Shown: one piece after another, positions 25,325 through 34,393 of the stretch
Position numbering within the stretch: the first letter of the stretch is position 1
Layout of the letters: the number at the start of each line of letters is the position of its first letter
Assembly: GCA_020054475.1 (NCBI GenBank)
Contig: JAHWGJ010000009.1
Location: 1 to 59,133 of the forward strand
Reading direction: 5' to 3'
Source of the DNA: Thermoplasmata archaeon
Lineage (GTDB): Archaea > Thermoplasmatota > E2 > DHVEG-1
Length of the DNA stretch: 59,133 bases
The notes under the pieces: model-generated
What the model was told of the DNA's origin: nothing
Databases searched by the model: none
Seen by the model: only the letters and a program-made list of their open reading frames with translations
Program-made: the position numbers and the translations under genes

Positions 25325-26971
25325 TTGAGTGAGATTGAAGGTTATCCAGATTATATGTTAGAATCAATAAAAAAGGTGGAAAAAAACCGAGATTACAATA
25401 TGAAGCATCCCGTTAAACCTATGGGTATGAAAGATCGAGAAAAAATACTGGCAAAGTATCATCCAGATTACATGAAAGGTACTCGACGTGAACTTAAGGT
25501 TGGTATTAATAAAGGAGAAATTTTTTATAATGGTATAGCTGATCTATTAGAAGCACGAACTATTCTTGATCCAAAAGATGTTGATCTTACGAAGATTGAT
25601 TATGATGTAGATGTTCTAATTGTTGGTGGAGGAGGTGCAGGTAGTGTTGCAGCACTTTTTGCAAATGAATCTGGAATTGCAATAAATAAAATTCTAATTG
25701 TTACAAAACTAAGACATGGGGATGCGAATAGTATGATGGCGCAAGGAGGAATACAGGCAGCTGATCGACCTGAAGATAATCCTGCACTCCACTATCTTGA
25801 TATATATGGTGGAGGACATTTTACAAATAAACCTGAACTCGCACGAGCTCTTGCACTTGATGCACCTGGTATAATTAGCTGGCATGAGAAACTTGGGGTA
25901 ATGTATGATCGATATGAAGATGGAGAATTCCAAGAACTTTCTGGTGGTGGAACATGTCGTAATAGAATGCATAGTTGTAAAGACTATTCAGGCATGGAAA
26001 TAATGAGGGTTATTCGCGATAAAGCAAGGAATTTAGAAATTCCAACACTTGAATTTGCACCAATAGCTGAACTAATTATGGATGATAAAGGGCAAGTTGC
26101 TGGGGCAGTGGCATTTAATCTTGAAACATATGAATATTATGTAATACGTTCAAAGGCAACAATCCTTGCAACTGGGGGATCAGGTAGACTTCATCTATCA
26201 AATTACCCAACAACAAATCACTATGGGGCAACAGGTGATGGCATAGTTATGGCATATCATGCGGGAGCTAATTTATGTGATCTTGATACAATTCAAATAC
26301 ATCCAACGGGAGATGCGTTTCCAGAACCAATTGTTGGAATTCTATCAACTGAAAAAATACGAGGACTTGGTGCAATTCCACTTAATAAAAATGGTGATCC
26401 CTTTGTGTTTCCACTTGAACCTCGAGATGTAGAATCAGCTTCACTTATCCGTGAATGTAAGGATGGACGTGGAATAGTAACACCAACAGGAATGTTTGGA
26501 GTATGGCTTGATACTCCCATGATTGAGATTATCCATGGAAAAGGTACAATAGAAACTAAACTAGCAGGAGAAGTTCGAAAGTTTAAACGATTTGGAATTG
26601 ATATTACAGAACATCCAATTCTTGTTTATCCGACACTTCATTATCAAAATGGAGGAGTGGAGATAAATGAAAAATGCGAAACACGAATTCCAGGACTTTT
26701 TGCTGCAGGTGAGGTAAGTGGTGGAGTACATGGTAAGAACAGACTTATGGGAAATTCATTGTTAGATTTCAATGTATTTGGACGTAGAGCTGGAATCTTC
26801 GCTGCAAAATATGTTAAAAAGGCAAAAATTGGAAAACTTACGCTAAAACATTTAGATAAATATAATAAATTGCTTGAAAAAGCTGCAATTAAATCTGAGA
26901 AAACAGCCCCAATTCTACTTCCAGAATACCGGGGTGAAATGGCAATTTCCAGATCGCTTGATATTTTCTGA
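25325..26971 (+). CDS. Fumarate reductase/succinate dehydrogenase-like flavoprotein subunit
   Basis: A 548-residue FAD subunit. A 90-residue extension precedes the Rossmann motif VLIVGGGGAGSVAA (about 97-110). Substrate-site elements are QIHPTG, TEKIRGLGA and HYQNGGVEI, and FAD binding recurs in GLFAAGEVSGGVHGKNRLMGNS. Where covalent-FAD enzymes have His, this protein has Asn135 (ANSMMAQGG), so FAD is probably not covalently bound. The C-terminal helical domain is short. The start is TTG at 25325, fixed by GGAGGTGA eight bases upstream. Together with the preceding gene it should reduce fumarate (or oxidise succinate); the Asn suggests reduction is favoured, an inference. Confidence 0.88.
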   Translation: MSEIEGYPDYMLESIKKVEKNRDYNMKHPVKPMGMKDREKILAKYHPDYMKGTRRELKVGINKGEIFYNGIADLLEARTILDPKDVDLTKIDYDVDVLIVGGGGAGSVAALFANESGIAINKILIVTKLRHGDANSMMAQGGIQAADRPEDNPALHYLDIYGGGHFTNKPELARALALDAPGIISWHEKLGVMYDRYEDGEFQELSGGGTCRNRMHSCKDYSGMEIMRVIRDKARNLEIPTLEFAPIAELIMDDKGQVAGAVAFNLETYEYYVIRSKATILATGGSGRLHLSNYPTTNHYGATGDGIVMAYHAGANLCDLDTIQIHPTGDAFPEPIVGILSTEKIRGLGAIPLNKNGDPFVFPLEPRDVESASLIRECKDGRGIVTPTGMFGVWLDTPMIEIIHGKGTIETKLAGEVRKFKRFGIDITEHPILVYPTLHYQNGGVEINEKCETRIPGLFAAGEVSGGVHGKNRLMGNSLLDFNVFGRRAGIFAAKYVKKAKIGKLTLKHLDKYNKLLEKAAIKSEKTAPILLPEYRGEMAISRSLDIF

Positions 26972-26980
26972 GGAAAAATA

Positions 26981-27235
26981 ATGATTGAAATTAGAGAAGA
27001 CTGGTGTAAAGGTTGTGACGTATGCATTGATCGTTGTCCAGTTGATGCACTAGAAAAATCAGATATATTAAATAAAAGAGGTGTACGTCCACCAAAACTC
27101 AAGAAAATTAACAAATGTAACTATTGCAGACTCTGTGAATTATTATGTCCAGATATGGCAATAACTGTTATTGCTGAAGATAAAAAAGAAGAGGTTAATA
27201 AAAAACTATTAAGGCCAGTAGGAGGAAGAAAATAA
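26981..27235 (+). CDS. korD: 2-oxoglutarate:ferredoxin oxidoreductase, delta (ferredoxin) subunit
   Basis: An 84-residue 2x[4Fe-4S] ferredoxin subunit with CKGCDVCIDRCP and CNYCRLCELLCP. The RGVRPPKL segment between clusters is common in KorD. It passes electrons between KorB and external ferredoxin. It sits 9 bases after the flavoprotein gene, showing that Kor and fumarate reductase belong to one transcript. The next start (korA) has GGAGGAAG inside the end of this gene. Confidence 0.92.
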   Translation: MIEIREDWCKGCDVCIDRCPVDALEKSDILNKRGVRPPKLKKINKCNYCRLCELLCPDMAITVIAEDKKEEVNKKLLRPVGGRK

Positions 27236-27236
27236 T

Positions 27237-28421
27237 ATGAAATTTATATATGATCCTATAAAGATAAGAGATGTACTTGGTAATAAAATCCAATTTTTAT
27301 TAGGCGATATGGCTTGTGTTTATGGGGGTTTGCTTGCAGGTGTTTCATTTTTTGGCGGATACCCAATTACCCCTGCATCTGAGGTTTCTGAAGGTATGGC
27401 GAGATTACTTCCACGTGTTGGTGGAACATATATCCAAATGGAAGATGAAATTGGTAGTATTGCAGCAATAATTGGTGCCTCATGGGGTGGTGCAAAATCT
27501 ATGACAGCAACATCGGGTCCAGGTTTTTCACTAATGATGGAAAACTATGGATATGCAATAATGACAGAAACACCATGTGTAATAGTAAACGTTCAGAGAA
27601 CAGGTCCTAGTACTGGGCAACCAACGCTTGGAGCACAGGGGGATATGATGCAAGCTAGGTATGGTACTCATGGTGATCTTGAGGCAATTGCTCTTGCTCC
27701 AAGTACTGTACAGGAGTGTCTTGATTTTACTATTGAAGGATTTAATCTCTCAGAAAAATATAGAAATCCAGTATGTATTATGACAGATGGAGAAGTAGGT
27801 CATCTCCGTGAAAGAATTGTAATCCCTGATGAAAAAGATCTTAATCTAATCAATAGAGTTCAAGCAACAATTCCAAAAAACAAATTTATACCTTTTACTG
27901 ATTCTCAAACCCGAAAGAATTGTAAAGTTCCTGATTTTCCAACTTTTGGTACAGGCTATCGTACTTATGTTACAGGTTTAACACATAATGAGAAAGGTTT
28001 CCCCGCAACAGATAAACAAAAAGATCATGAAAAACTTGTTAATAGAATTACCACAAAAATAACTGATGATGCAGATAATCTTGTAATGGTTGAAAAATTA
28101 AAACTCGATGATGCAGATATTGCATTTGTGACCTATGGGGCAAGTGCACGTCCTGCAGAAACTGCAATGGATATTGCTAGATCTCATGGAAAAAAGGTTG
28201 GTTTACTTAGACTTCAGATAGTTTGGCCTTTTCCTGAGAAGATTGTATCAAAGCTTGCAAAACAGGTTGATAAAATTATCGTTCCAGAAATGAATCTTGG
28301 ACAAATTTATCATCCGATTAAAGAAGCCGCATGTGGAAACTGTGAAGTTGAGCTTGCTCCGAAAATTGGAGGTGAGATGCATTTGCCATCTGAACTTTTA
28401 AAGTATTTGGGGGTGAAATAA
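27237..28421 (+). CDS. korA: 2-oxoglutarate:ferredoxin oxidoreductase, alpha subunit
   Basis: A 394-residue alpha subunit. FFGGYPITPASEVSEGMA (about 36-53), QMEDEIGSIAAIIGASWGGAKSMTATSGPGFSLM and TGPSTGQPTLGAQGD are the KorA hallmarks that separate it from PorA. The enzyme interconverts 2-oxoglutarate + CoA and succinyl-CoA + CO2 with ferredoxin; in the reductive direction it fixes CO2. Neighbouring sucCD supplies or uses its succinyl-CoA. Related 2-oxoacid oxidoreductases share this form, so 2-oxoglutarate is the likely, not proven, substrate. Confidence 0.92.
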   Translation: MKFIYDPIKIRDVLGNKIQFLLGDMACVYGGLLAGVSFFGGYPITPASEVSEGMARLLPRVGGTYIQMEDEIGSIAAIIGASWGGAKSMTATSGPGFSLMMENYGYAIMTETPCVIVNVQRTGPSTGQPTLGAQGDMMQARYGTHGDLEAIALAPSTVQECLDFTIEGFNLSEKYRNPVCIMTDGEVGHLRERIVIPDEKDLNLINRVQATIPKNKFIPFTDSQTRKNCKVPDFPTFGTGYRTYVTGLTHNEKGFPATDKQKDHEKLVNRITTKITDDADNLVMVEKLKLDDADIAFVTYGASARPAETAMDIARSHGKKVGLLRLQIVWPFPEKIVSKLAKQVDKIIVPEMNLGQIYHPIKEAACGNCEVELAPKIGGEMHLPSELLKYLGVK

Positions 28422-28422
28422 A

Positions 28423-29319
28423 ATGGTAGAAATTAAAACTGCGGATCAACTTAATAAAAAATACCTTAGAGAGGGAATGTGGCCAACCATTTTTTGTAAT
28501 GGTTGTGGTCATGGAACTGTGTTAGAATATACTCTTTGGGCTATTGAAGAGCTTGGTTGGGATATGGATAAAACCGTATTTACTTCAGGTATTGGATGTT
28601 CTTCTAGATTACCTGGCTATATCAATGCAGATGGTCTTCATACAACACATGGTCGAGCAATAGCATTTGCAACTGGTATAAAAGCAGCAAATCCCGATTT
28701 AAATATAATAGTTTTTACTGGCGATGGAGATTGTGCAGGAATAGGAGGTAATCACTTTATTCATGCAGCTAGAAGAAATATTGATATGACTGTTATTATG
28801 ATTAATAATTTTATTTATGGAATGACGGGAGGACAGCTTGCGCCAACAGCACCATTAAATAGTATTGCAACAACAGCACCATATGGAAATATTGAACCAC
28901 CTTTTGATATATGTAATCTTGCAAAAGCATTAGGTGCAAATTATGTAGCACGTTGGACCGTGAATCACCCATATCAACCAATTAAATCTGTCAAAGATGC
29001 CTTGGCTAAAAAAGGTTTTTCATTAGTAGAATTTTTAGCACCGTGTCCAACAGCATATGGAAGGCGAAATAGACTTGGAGATATCAAAAAACATTGGGAA
29101 TGGTATGACAACAACACAATTCTTATAGAGGATTATGAGCGAATCATTAACTATGGATCTGAAAAAGAGAAAGAAGAAGTTAAAAATATGTTTCCAATAG
29201 GTGTTTTTCAAGATTTGGAGAAACCAGGATTTTTTGAACAATATGAAAAATTAGTTGATAGACTTATGATAAAAAAAAATAAAAAACCTGTAAAAAAAGA
29301 GACGGTGATATCAAGATGA
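28423..29319 (+). CDS. korB: 2-oxoglutarate:ferredoxin oxidoreductase, beta subunit
   Basis: A 298-residue TPP subunit. CNGCGHGTVLEYTLWAI (about 22-38) carries the CxxCGHG motif of KorB, and TPP/Mg binding is shown by FTGDGDCAGIGGNHFIHAARRN (about 98-119) with NNFIYGMTGGQ. The cluster cysteines include GIGCSSR and APCPTAYGRR. It begins 2 bases after korA, with GGGGGTGA before the ATG, and overlaps korC by 4 bases (ATGA). Confidence 0.93.
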   Translation: MVEIKTADQLNKKYLREGMWPTIFCNGCGHGTVLEYTLWAIEELGWDMDKTVFTSGIGCSSRLPGYINADGLHTTHGRAIAFATGIKAANPDLNIIVFTGDGDCAGIGGNHFIHAARRNIDMTVIMINNFIYGMTGGQLAPTAPLNSIATTAPYGNIEPPFDICNLAKALGANYVARWTVNHPYQPIKSVKDALAKKGFSLVEFLAPCPTAYGRRNRLGDIKKHWEWYDNNTILIEDYERIINYGSEKEKEEVKNMFPIGVFQDLEKPGFFEQYEKLVDRLMIKKNKKPVKKETVISR

Positions 29320-29858
29320 AGAAAGAAATTCGTATATGTGGTTTTGGTGGTCAAGGAGTTATTCTTTCTGGATTTATCATTGGAAAAGCTGCTTCTGTTT
29401 TTATGGATTATTATGCTGTGCAATCTCAATCATATGGACCTGAAGCACGAGGAGGTGCAGCAAGATCTGAAGTAATAATTTCAGATGAAAAAATTGGATA
29501 TCCTAGACCAACAGGTGTTGATTTGTTTGTTGCAATGAGTCAAGAATCATTTGATACATACCGAAATGATCTTAATAAGGATACTAAGATTGTTGTAGAT
29601 CCAGATCTTGTTCCAAAGAATGATATTGGTAGGTCTTTGTATAAGATTCATGCTCAAAAAATTGCGGAAGCTCTTGGAAATAAAATAGTAACAAATATTG
29701 TAATGGTAGGTGCATCAACTGCGATTTTTGGTTTACTTGATGAAGAAGCTGTAAAAAAATCTGTTCTTGATAGCGTTCCAAAACGATTTTTAGAATTAAA
29801 TGAAAAAGCATATATTAAAGGTTTAGAGGCAGGAAAAAATGCCCTCAAAAAATTATAA
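29316..29858 (+). CDS. korC: 2-oxoglutarate:ferredoxin oxidoreductase, gamma subunit
   Basis: A 180-residue gamma subunit with EIRICGFGGQGVILSGFIIGKAA at the N-terminus and QSQSYGPEARGGAARSEVIIS, the CoA-proximal domain of the family. The C-terminal helix ends within the first codons of the giant HdrA gene, a 20-base overlap that ties Kor and Hdr expression together. Confidence 0.92.
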   Translation: MKKEIRICGFGGQGVILSGFIIGKAASVFMDYYAVQSQSYGPEARGGAARSEVIISDEKIGYPRPTGVDLFVAMSQESFDTYRNDLNKDTKIVVDPDLVPKNDIGRSLYKIHAQKIAEALGNKIVTNIVMVGASTAIFGLLDEEAVKKSVLDSVPKRFLELNEKAYIKGLEAGKNALKKL

Positions 29859-32800
29859 TCAAAAAATGGATCATAATCAAGGTATTCCTCTTGAAGACGA
29901 TTATTTTCTAGTAGAACCAGAAATTGCTTTATTAGAAGATAAAGTGCTTGAATCTGAAACTACTATTCAGGGGATAACGCAAATAATTTCAAAAAAGAAA
30001 AAACGAACAATTGATGCAGATGTATTAATAATTGGAGCAGGAATCTCAGGTATGCAAGCTGCACTAGATACAGCTGATAAAGGATACAAAGTAGTAATTA
30101 TTGATAAAACTTCAACTATTGGCGGATCGATGGTTAAGTTGGACAAAACATTTCCAACAAATGATTGTAGTATTTGTACAGCTGCCCCTAAAATGGTTGA
30201 ACTCTCAAGGCATCCAAATATTGAACTTATAACATATGCTGAAATTAATAAATTAGAAGGTAAAAAAGGTGAATTTAAAGCTCAAATTTGGAAGAAAAGT
30301 AAATATGTTGACCCTGATAAATGTACAGGATGTGATGATTGTACTGAAGTTTGCCCTGTGGATGTAGTTAGCGATTTTGACGAAAAAATATCAACTCGAA
30401 AAGCCATATATATTGAATTTCCACAAGCAGTTCCTATTGCTTATACAATAGATCATAAAAACTGTACTGGTTGTGGTGCATGTGATCGAGTATGTGAGCC
30501 AAAAGCAATTAGCTTTTTAGAAAAATCTGAAGAAATTGAAGTTGAAGTTGGGGCTGTAATTGTTGCAACAGGTTTTGAAGTATTGGAACCATCAGAATTA
30601 CGCAAGGAATATGGATATGGTAAATATGAGAATGTTTTAACAGCTATGCAGTTAGAAAGAATTTTATCTTCTTTTGGCCCAACTGCTGGAAAAGTTCTTA
30701 GACCATCTGATTATAAAAAACCTAATACGATTGGATGGATACAGTGTGTAGGATCGCGGAGTTTACAGGAGGGATTTCCTTATTGTTCTCGTGTTTGTTG
30801 TATGTATGCAACTAAAGAAGCAAGTATTATTAAAGAGTCAAATCCTGAGATTGACATTAATATTTATTATATGGATATTAGAGCTTATGGCAAAGATTTT
30901 CAACAGTATTATGATCATGCAAAAGAGCTTGGAATTAAATATATAAGAGGACGTCCTTCAAATGTTTATGAAAATAATGATAAAAGTTTAACAGTAAAAT
31001 ATAGAGATACACTTCATGGAAAAATAAACGAAGATAAAATTGATATGCTAATTTTATCAACTTCAATTATTCCAGCAAAGGATAATAAAAAAATTGCAAA
31101 AATTCTAGGAATAGAAGCTGATGAAAATGGATTTTTTTTACAGAAATCTCTTCTTGATAATCCAATTCAATCAACGAAAGATGGAATATATCTTGCTGGA
31201 TGTATACAAGGACCAAAGGATATTCCTGATAGTGTTTCAATGGCTAGTGGTGCAGCTGCAAAAGCAGTTGGACCTATAAAAGATCGTAAAAGAAATATAG
31301 GTAGAAATTTTCCACCTGAGATGAATGTATCTCATGAGAAACCAAGTATTGGGGTTTTTATTTGTCATTGTGGGAAAAATATTGCTAGTTATGTTGATGT
31401 TGAAAAGGTAACTCAGGAAACTAAAAAACTCCCAAATGTTGATTACGTAGAACATGTTATGTTTGCCTGCTCTGAAGATACTTGTAAAAAGATTCGTGAT
31501 ACGATAACAATCTTGCCCGATAAAAAGCTAAATAGAATAGTAGTTGCTGCATGTTCGCCACGAACACATGGGGGATTATTTCAGGATACTCTTCAAGAAG
31601 CAGGATTAAATAAATACCTATTTGAAATGGCAAATATTAGAAATCATTGTTCATGGGTTCATTCTGATGATAAAGACAAGGCAACAAAAAAAGCAATTGA
31701 TCTTGTAAGAGCTGCTGTAGCAAAAGTATCCCTACTTGAGCCATTATCTGAAGAAGAATTTTCAATAATACCATCAGTGTTAGTAATTGGCGGGGGAATT
31801 TCTGGAATTAAATCAGCATTAGCTTTAGCAGATATGGGTATAAAATCCTATTTGATAGAAAAAGAAACAAAACTTGGAGGACGACTTAAGCATTTATATT
31901 CTATGTTTCCCTCTGATACAAAATCGAAAGAAATTATTGATCCACTTATCAGGCAAGTGAATAAAAATAAGTTAATTCAAGTTATGACTGAAGCTGAACT
32001 TGCAGATATTGATGGTTTTATTGGTAATTATAAAGGCACAATTCAACATAAGGGAAAGAAGAAAAAAATTGAATTTGGAACTATTATTGTTGCAACAGGT
32101 TTTAAGGAAATAGATCTTGAAGGTCAATATCATTATGGTGATAATAAAAATATTTTAACTCAGACTGAAATTGAAGAAAATATTAAAAAAGATACACTTA
32201 AAAAGAAACCAAAAAATGTTGTGATTGTGAATTGTGCTGGGGCCATGGATGAAAAAAGACCATATTGTTGTCGTATTGGTTGTGGGGTTTCAATTAAAAA
32301 TGCAAAGCTTATTTCTCAAAAATTTCCAGGGTCAAAAATCTGGATTTTATACCGAGATATGCGTGTTTTTGGAAAGGAAGAAGAAGAATATTACTCTGAT
32401 GTATTAAAGAATTATCATATTACTACTGTAAGATATCCAGGGGAGAAAAAACCTAAAGTAATATTAGATAAAAATAATCCAAAAGATGGGTTAATGAATG
32501 TGAAAGTTTATGATGATATACTTGAAGAGGAACTTGAAATACCTGCAGATCTTATTGTCCTAACTGTTAATACAGAAGGTGAAATTTTAACTGATTCCCT
32601 GAAAAATATGCTTAAAATACCTGCTGATGAAGGGGGATTCTTTTTAGAGGCGCATGCAAAAATTAGACCTCTTGACTTTGCAACAGATGGAATTTATCTA
32701 TGTGGTGCAGCTCATTATCCAAAAAATATTGTAGATACAATTGCTCAAGCTGAAGGAGCTGCATCTAGAGCAGCGATTCCAATAATGCAAGGAAAAATGA

Positions 32801-33072
32801 AAGGTGAAGGACAGGTTGCTGAGGTAGATGAAGAATTATGTAGTGGATGTAGTACATGTGAAGGTATATGTCCATACAATGCTATAGAAGTTAAACCTAA
32901 ATCTGATAATAAAGATCATTTTATTGCAATAGTTAATCGCGCTTTATGTAAAGGATGTGGAGCTTGTGTTGGAGCATGTCCATCTGGTGCAATAGAGCAA
33001 AAAGGTTTCAAAACAAAGCAATTAAGAGTAATGTTAGAAGCACTTTTACGAAATGAGGAAAAATATGCATAA
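29839..33072 (+). CDS. hdrA: Double-length heterodisulfide reductase subunit A (two fused HdrA units)
   Basis: At 1077 residues this is about 1.6 times an ordinary HdrA. Order: FAD Rossmann LIIGAGISGMQAALD (63-77); FPTNDCSIC with Cys110/113; two ferredoxin motifs CTGCDDCTEVCP and CTGCGACDRVC (162-219); a CVGSRS segment near 303; an HdrA N-terminal domain in the middle (VFICHCGKNIASYVD, about 503-645); a second FAD site VLVIGGGISGIKSALAL (about 652-668) whose following segment lacks the FPT..C cysteines; CAGAMDEKRPYCC; and two C-terminal [4Fe-4S] motifs (CSGCSTCEGICP, CKGCGACVGACP). HdrA holds the flavin that bifurcates electrons; two unlike FAD sites could be two branches. A later ATG (29866) is an alternative start. 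Confidence 0.92.
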   Translation: MPSKNYNQKMDHNQGIPLEDDYFLVEPEIALLEDKVLESETTIQGITQIISKKKKRTIDADVLIIGAGISGMQAALDTADKGYKVVIIDKTSTIGGSMVKLDKTFPTNDCSICTAAPKMVELSRHPNIELITYAEINKLEGKKGEFKAQIWKKSKYVDPDKCTGCDDCTEVCPVDVVSDFDEKISTRKAIYIEFPQAVPIAYTIDHKNCTGCGACDRVCEPKAISFLEKSEEIEVEVGAVIVATGFEVLEPSELRKEYGYGKYENVLTAMQLERILSSFGPTAGKVLRPSDYKKPNTIGWIQCVGSRSLQEGFPYCSRVCCMYATKEASIIKESNPEIDINIYYMDIRAYGKDFQQYYDHAKELGIKYIRGRPSNVYENNDKSLTVKYRDTLHGKINEDKIDMLILSTSIIPAKDNKKIAKILGIEADENGFFLQKSLLDNPIQSTKDGIYLAGCIQGPKDIPDSVSMASGAAAKAVGPIKDRKRNIGRNFPPEMNVSHEKPSIGVFICHCGKNIASYVDVEKVTQETKKLPNVDYVEHVMFACSEDTCKKIRDTITILPDKKLNRIVVAACSPRTHGGLFQDTLQEAGLNKYLFEMANIRNHCSWVHSDDKDKATKKAIDLVRAAVAKVSLLEPLSEEEFSIIPSVLVIGGGISGIKSALALADMGIKSYLIEKETKLGGRLKHLYSMFPSDTKSKEIIDPLIRQVNKNKLIQVMTEAELADIDGFIGNYKGTIQHKGKKKKIEFGTIIVATGFKEIDLEGQYHYGDNKNILTQTEIEENIKKDTLKKKPKNVVIVNCAGAMDEKRPYCCRIGCGVSIKNAKLISQKFPGSKIWILYRDMRVFGKEEEEYYSDVLKNYHITTVRYPGEKKPKVILDKNNPKDGLMNVKVYDDILEEELEIPADLIVLTVNTEGEILTDSLKNMLKIPADEGGFFLEAHAKIRPLDFATDGIYLCGAAHYPKNIVDTIAQAEGAASRAAIPIMQGKMKGEGQVAEVDEELCSGCSTCEGICPYNAIEVKPKSDNKDHFIAIVNRALCKGCGACVGACPSGAIEQKGFKTKQLRVMLEALLRNEEKYA

Positions 33073-33490
33073 GAAAATTCCAAAAAATAAGGAGATAAGT
33101 AAAATTATTTTCAAAAAAGGAGAGCTTGTAAAAGAGGTTGAAGAAATCTCTGGTGAAAATCTTTTTGGATGCTATCAATGTGGAACATGTTCTTCAGGAT
33201 GTCCATATATTGATGATATGGATCTAACTCCAGATGAAGTTATTAGATATATTATATTAGATAGAAAAGAGGTATTAAATTCTAAAACATTATGGTTATG
33301 TTCGGCCTGTTTTACATGTGCTGAACGTTGTCCTCGTGATATTAATATTACAAAAATCATGGAGGCACTTCGTCAGATAATTTTGAGAAGAAAGATTGAC
33401 TATAGTAATACTCGTAAAACAACAAAAAAAGAACGAGAGAAGATACCCCAAATTGCATTTGTAAGTTTATTTAGGAAAAATATAGGTTGA
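33065..33490 (+). CDS. hdrC: Heterodisulfide reductase subunit C
   Basis: A 141-residue protein with two [4Fe-4S] motifs, CYQCGTCSSGCP (about 36-47) and CSACFTCAERCP (about 77-88), linking HdrA to HdrB. Size fits the short soluble HdrC. I start it at the ATG at 33065, which overlaps the HdrA stop and has GAGG upstream; an ATG at 33053 would add four residues. A basic C-terminal tail follows the second cluster. Confidence 0.91.
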   Translation: MHKKIPKNKEISKIIFKKGELVKEVEEISGENLFGCYQCGTCSSGCPYIDDMDLTPDEVIRYIILDRKEVLNSKTLWLCSACFTCAERCPRDINITKIMEALRQIILRRKIDYSNTRKTTKKEREKIPQIAFVSLFRKNIG

Positions 33491-33495
33491 TAATT

Positions 33496-34377
33496 ATGAA
33501 ATTATTATATTTCCCAGGTTGCACACTAAAAACATCTGCAAAAAATCTTGAAAAATCTGCTAATGCAATCATGGAAAAACTTAGTCATGAATTAAAAGAA
33601 ATGGATGATTGGGTGTGTTGTGGCGTTGTATCATCTCTTTCTGATGATGATCTGATGAGACATTTAGCTCCACTTCGTTCTCTTATTCATGTGGAAGATC
33701 AGGGGGAAGATAAAGTTATAACTCTTTGCGATATGTGTTGCAATACTCTAAAGCAAACTAATCTACGAGTTAAAGAAAAACCTGATGATCTTGAAACATT
33801 GAATGCATTTATGGATAAAGAAAATGATTATAAAGGAACTGTTAATGTTTATCATTTTCTTGAATTCCTAAGAGATGAAGTTGGTTTTTCAAAACTTAAA
33901 CAAATGGTTAAAAATCCATTGAAGGGAATTAGGATAATGCCATATTATGGATGTATGATGCTTCGTCCTCGTGAAGTTGCGATTGATGATGCGGAAGATC
34001 CACAGATCTTTAATGATTTACTAGATGCTCTTGGAGCTGAAATAGTTGATAATCCTTTTAAAATTGAATGTTGCGGCTCTTATCATACAATTGAGAATAA
34101 AGATATTGTTTCTAAACGTGCACATCATATTACAAATTATGCTTTTGAACGTAATGCAGATGCAATAATTCTTTCTTGTCCTCTTTGCAGATTTAACCTA
34201 GATGTTAGAGGAAAGGAAGCTGAATTGATGTTTAAGGGATATAAACAAATACCAATTTATTATTACACTCAGCTTATAGCAATAGCCTTGGGAATTGATC
34301 CAGAAATTTGTGGATTTGATGATCATGCTGTTGATCCTAATTTATTATTGAAAAAAAAAGGGGTTTATAAAATATAA
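33496..34377 (+). CDS. hdrB: Heterodisulfide reductase subunit B
   Basis: The catalytic disulfide-reducing subunit (293 residues from the ATG at 33496; a TTG nine bases earlier is the alternative). Two CCG domains are visible: FPGCTLKTSAK with WVCCGVVSS and CDMCCNTLK, then YYGCMMLRP with IECCGSYHT and CPLCRFN. These bind the paired non-cubane [4Fe-4S] clusters that split disulfides. Whether the substrate is CoM-S-S-CoB or another thiol pair cannot be told; no methanogenesis gene is in the window. It may also complete the TfrB that lacks its CCG domain upstream. Confidence 0.92.
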   Translation: MKLLYFPGCTLKTSAKNLEKSANAIMEKLSHELKEMDDWVCCGVVSSLSDDDLMRHLAPLRSLIHVEDQGEDKVITLCDMCCNTLKQTNLRVKEKPDDLETLNAFMDKENDYKGTVNVYHFLEFLRDEVGFSKLKQMVKNPLKGIRIMPYYGCMMLRPREVAIDDAEDPQIFNDLLDALGAEIVDNPFKIECCGSYHTIENKDIVSKRAHHITNYAFERNADAIILSCPLCRFNLDVRGKEAELMFKGYKQIPIYYYTQLIAIALGIDPEICGFDDHAVDPNLLLKKKGVYKI

Positions 34378-34393
34378 AAATTTGGTGAAAGTT

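Noticed and set aside
26981-33072. Methanogenesis operon
   Set aside because: Hdr and Mvh genes are present, but no mcr, mtr or F420-dependent genes occur in the window; Hdr-Mvh alone is not proof of methanogenesis.
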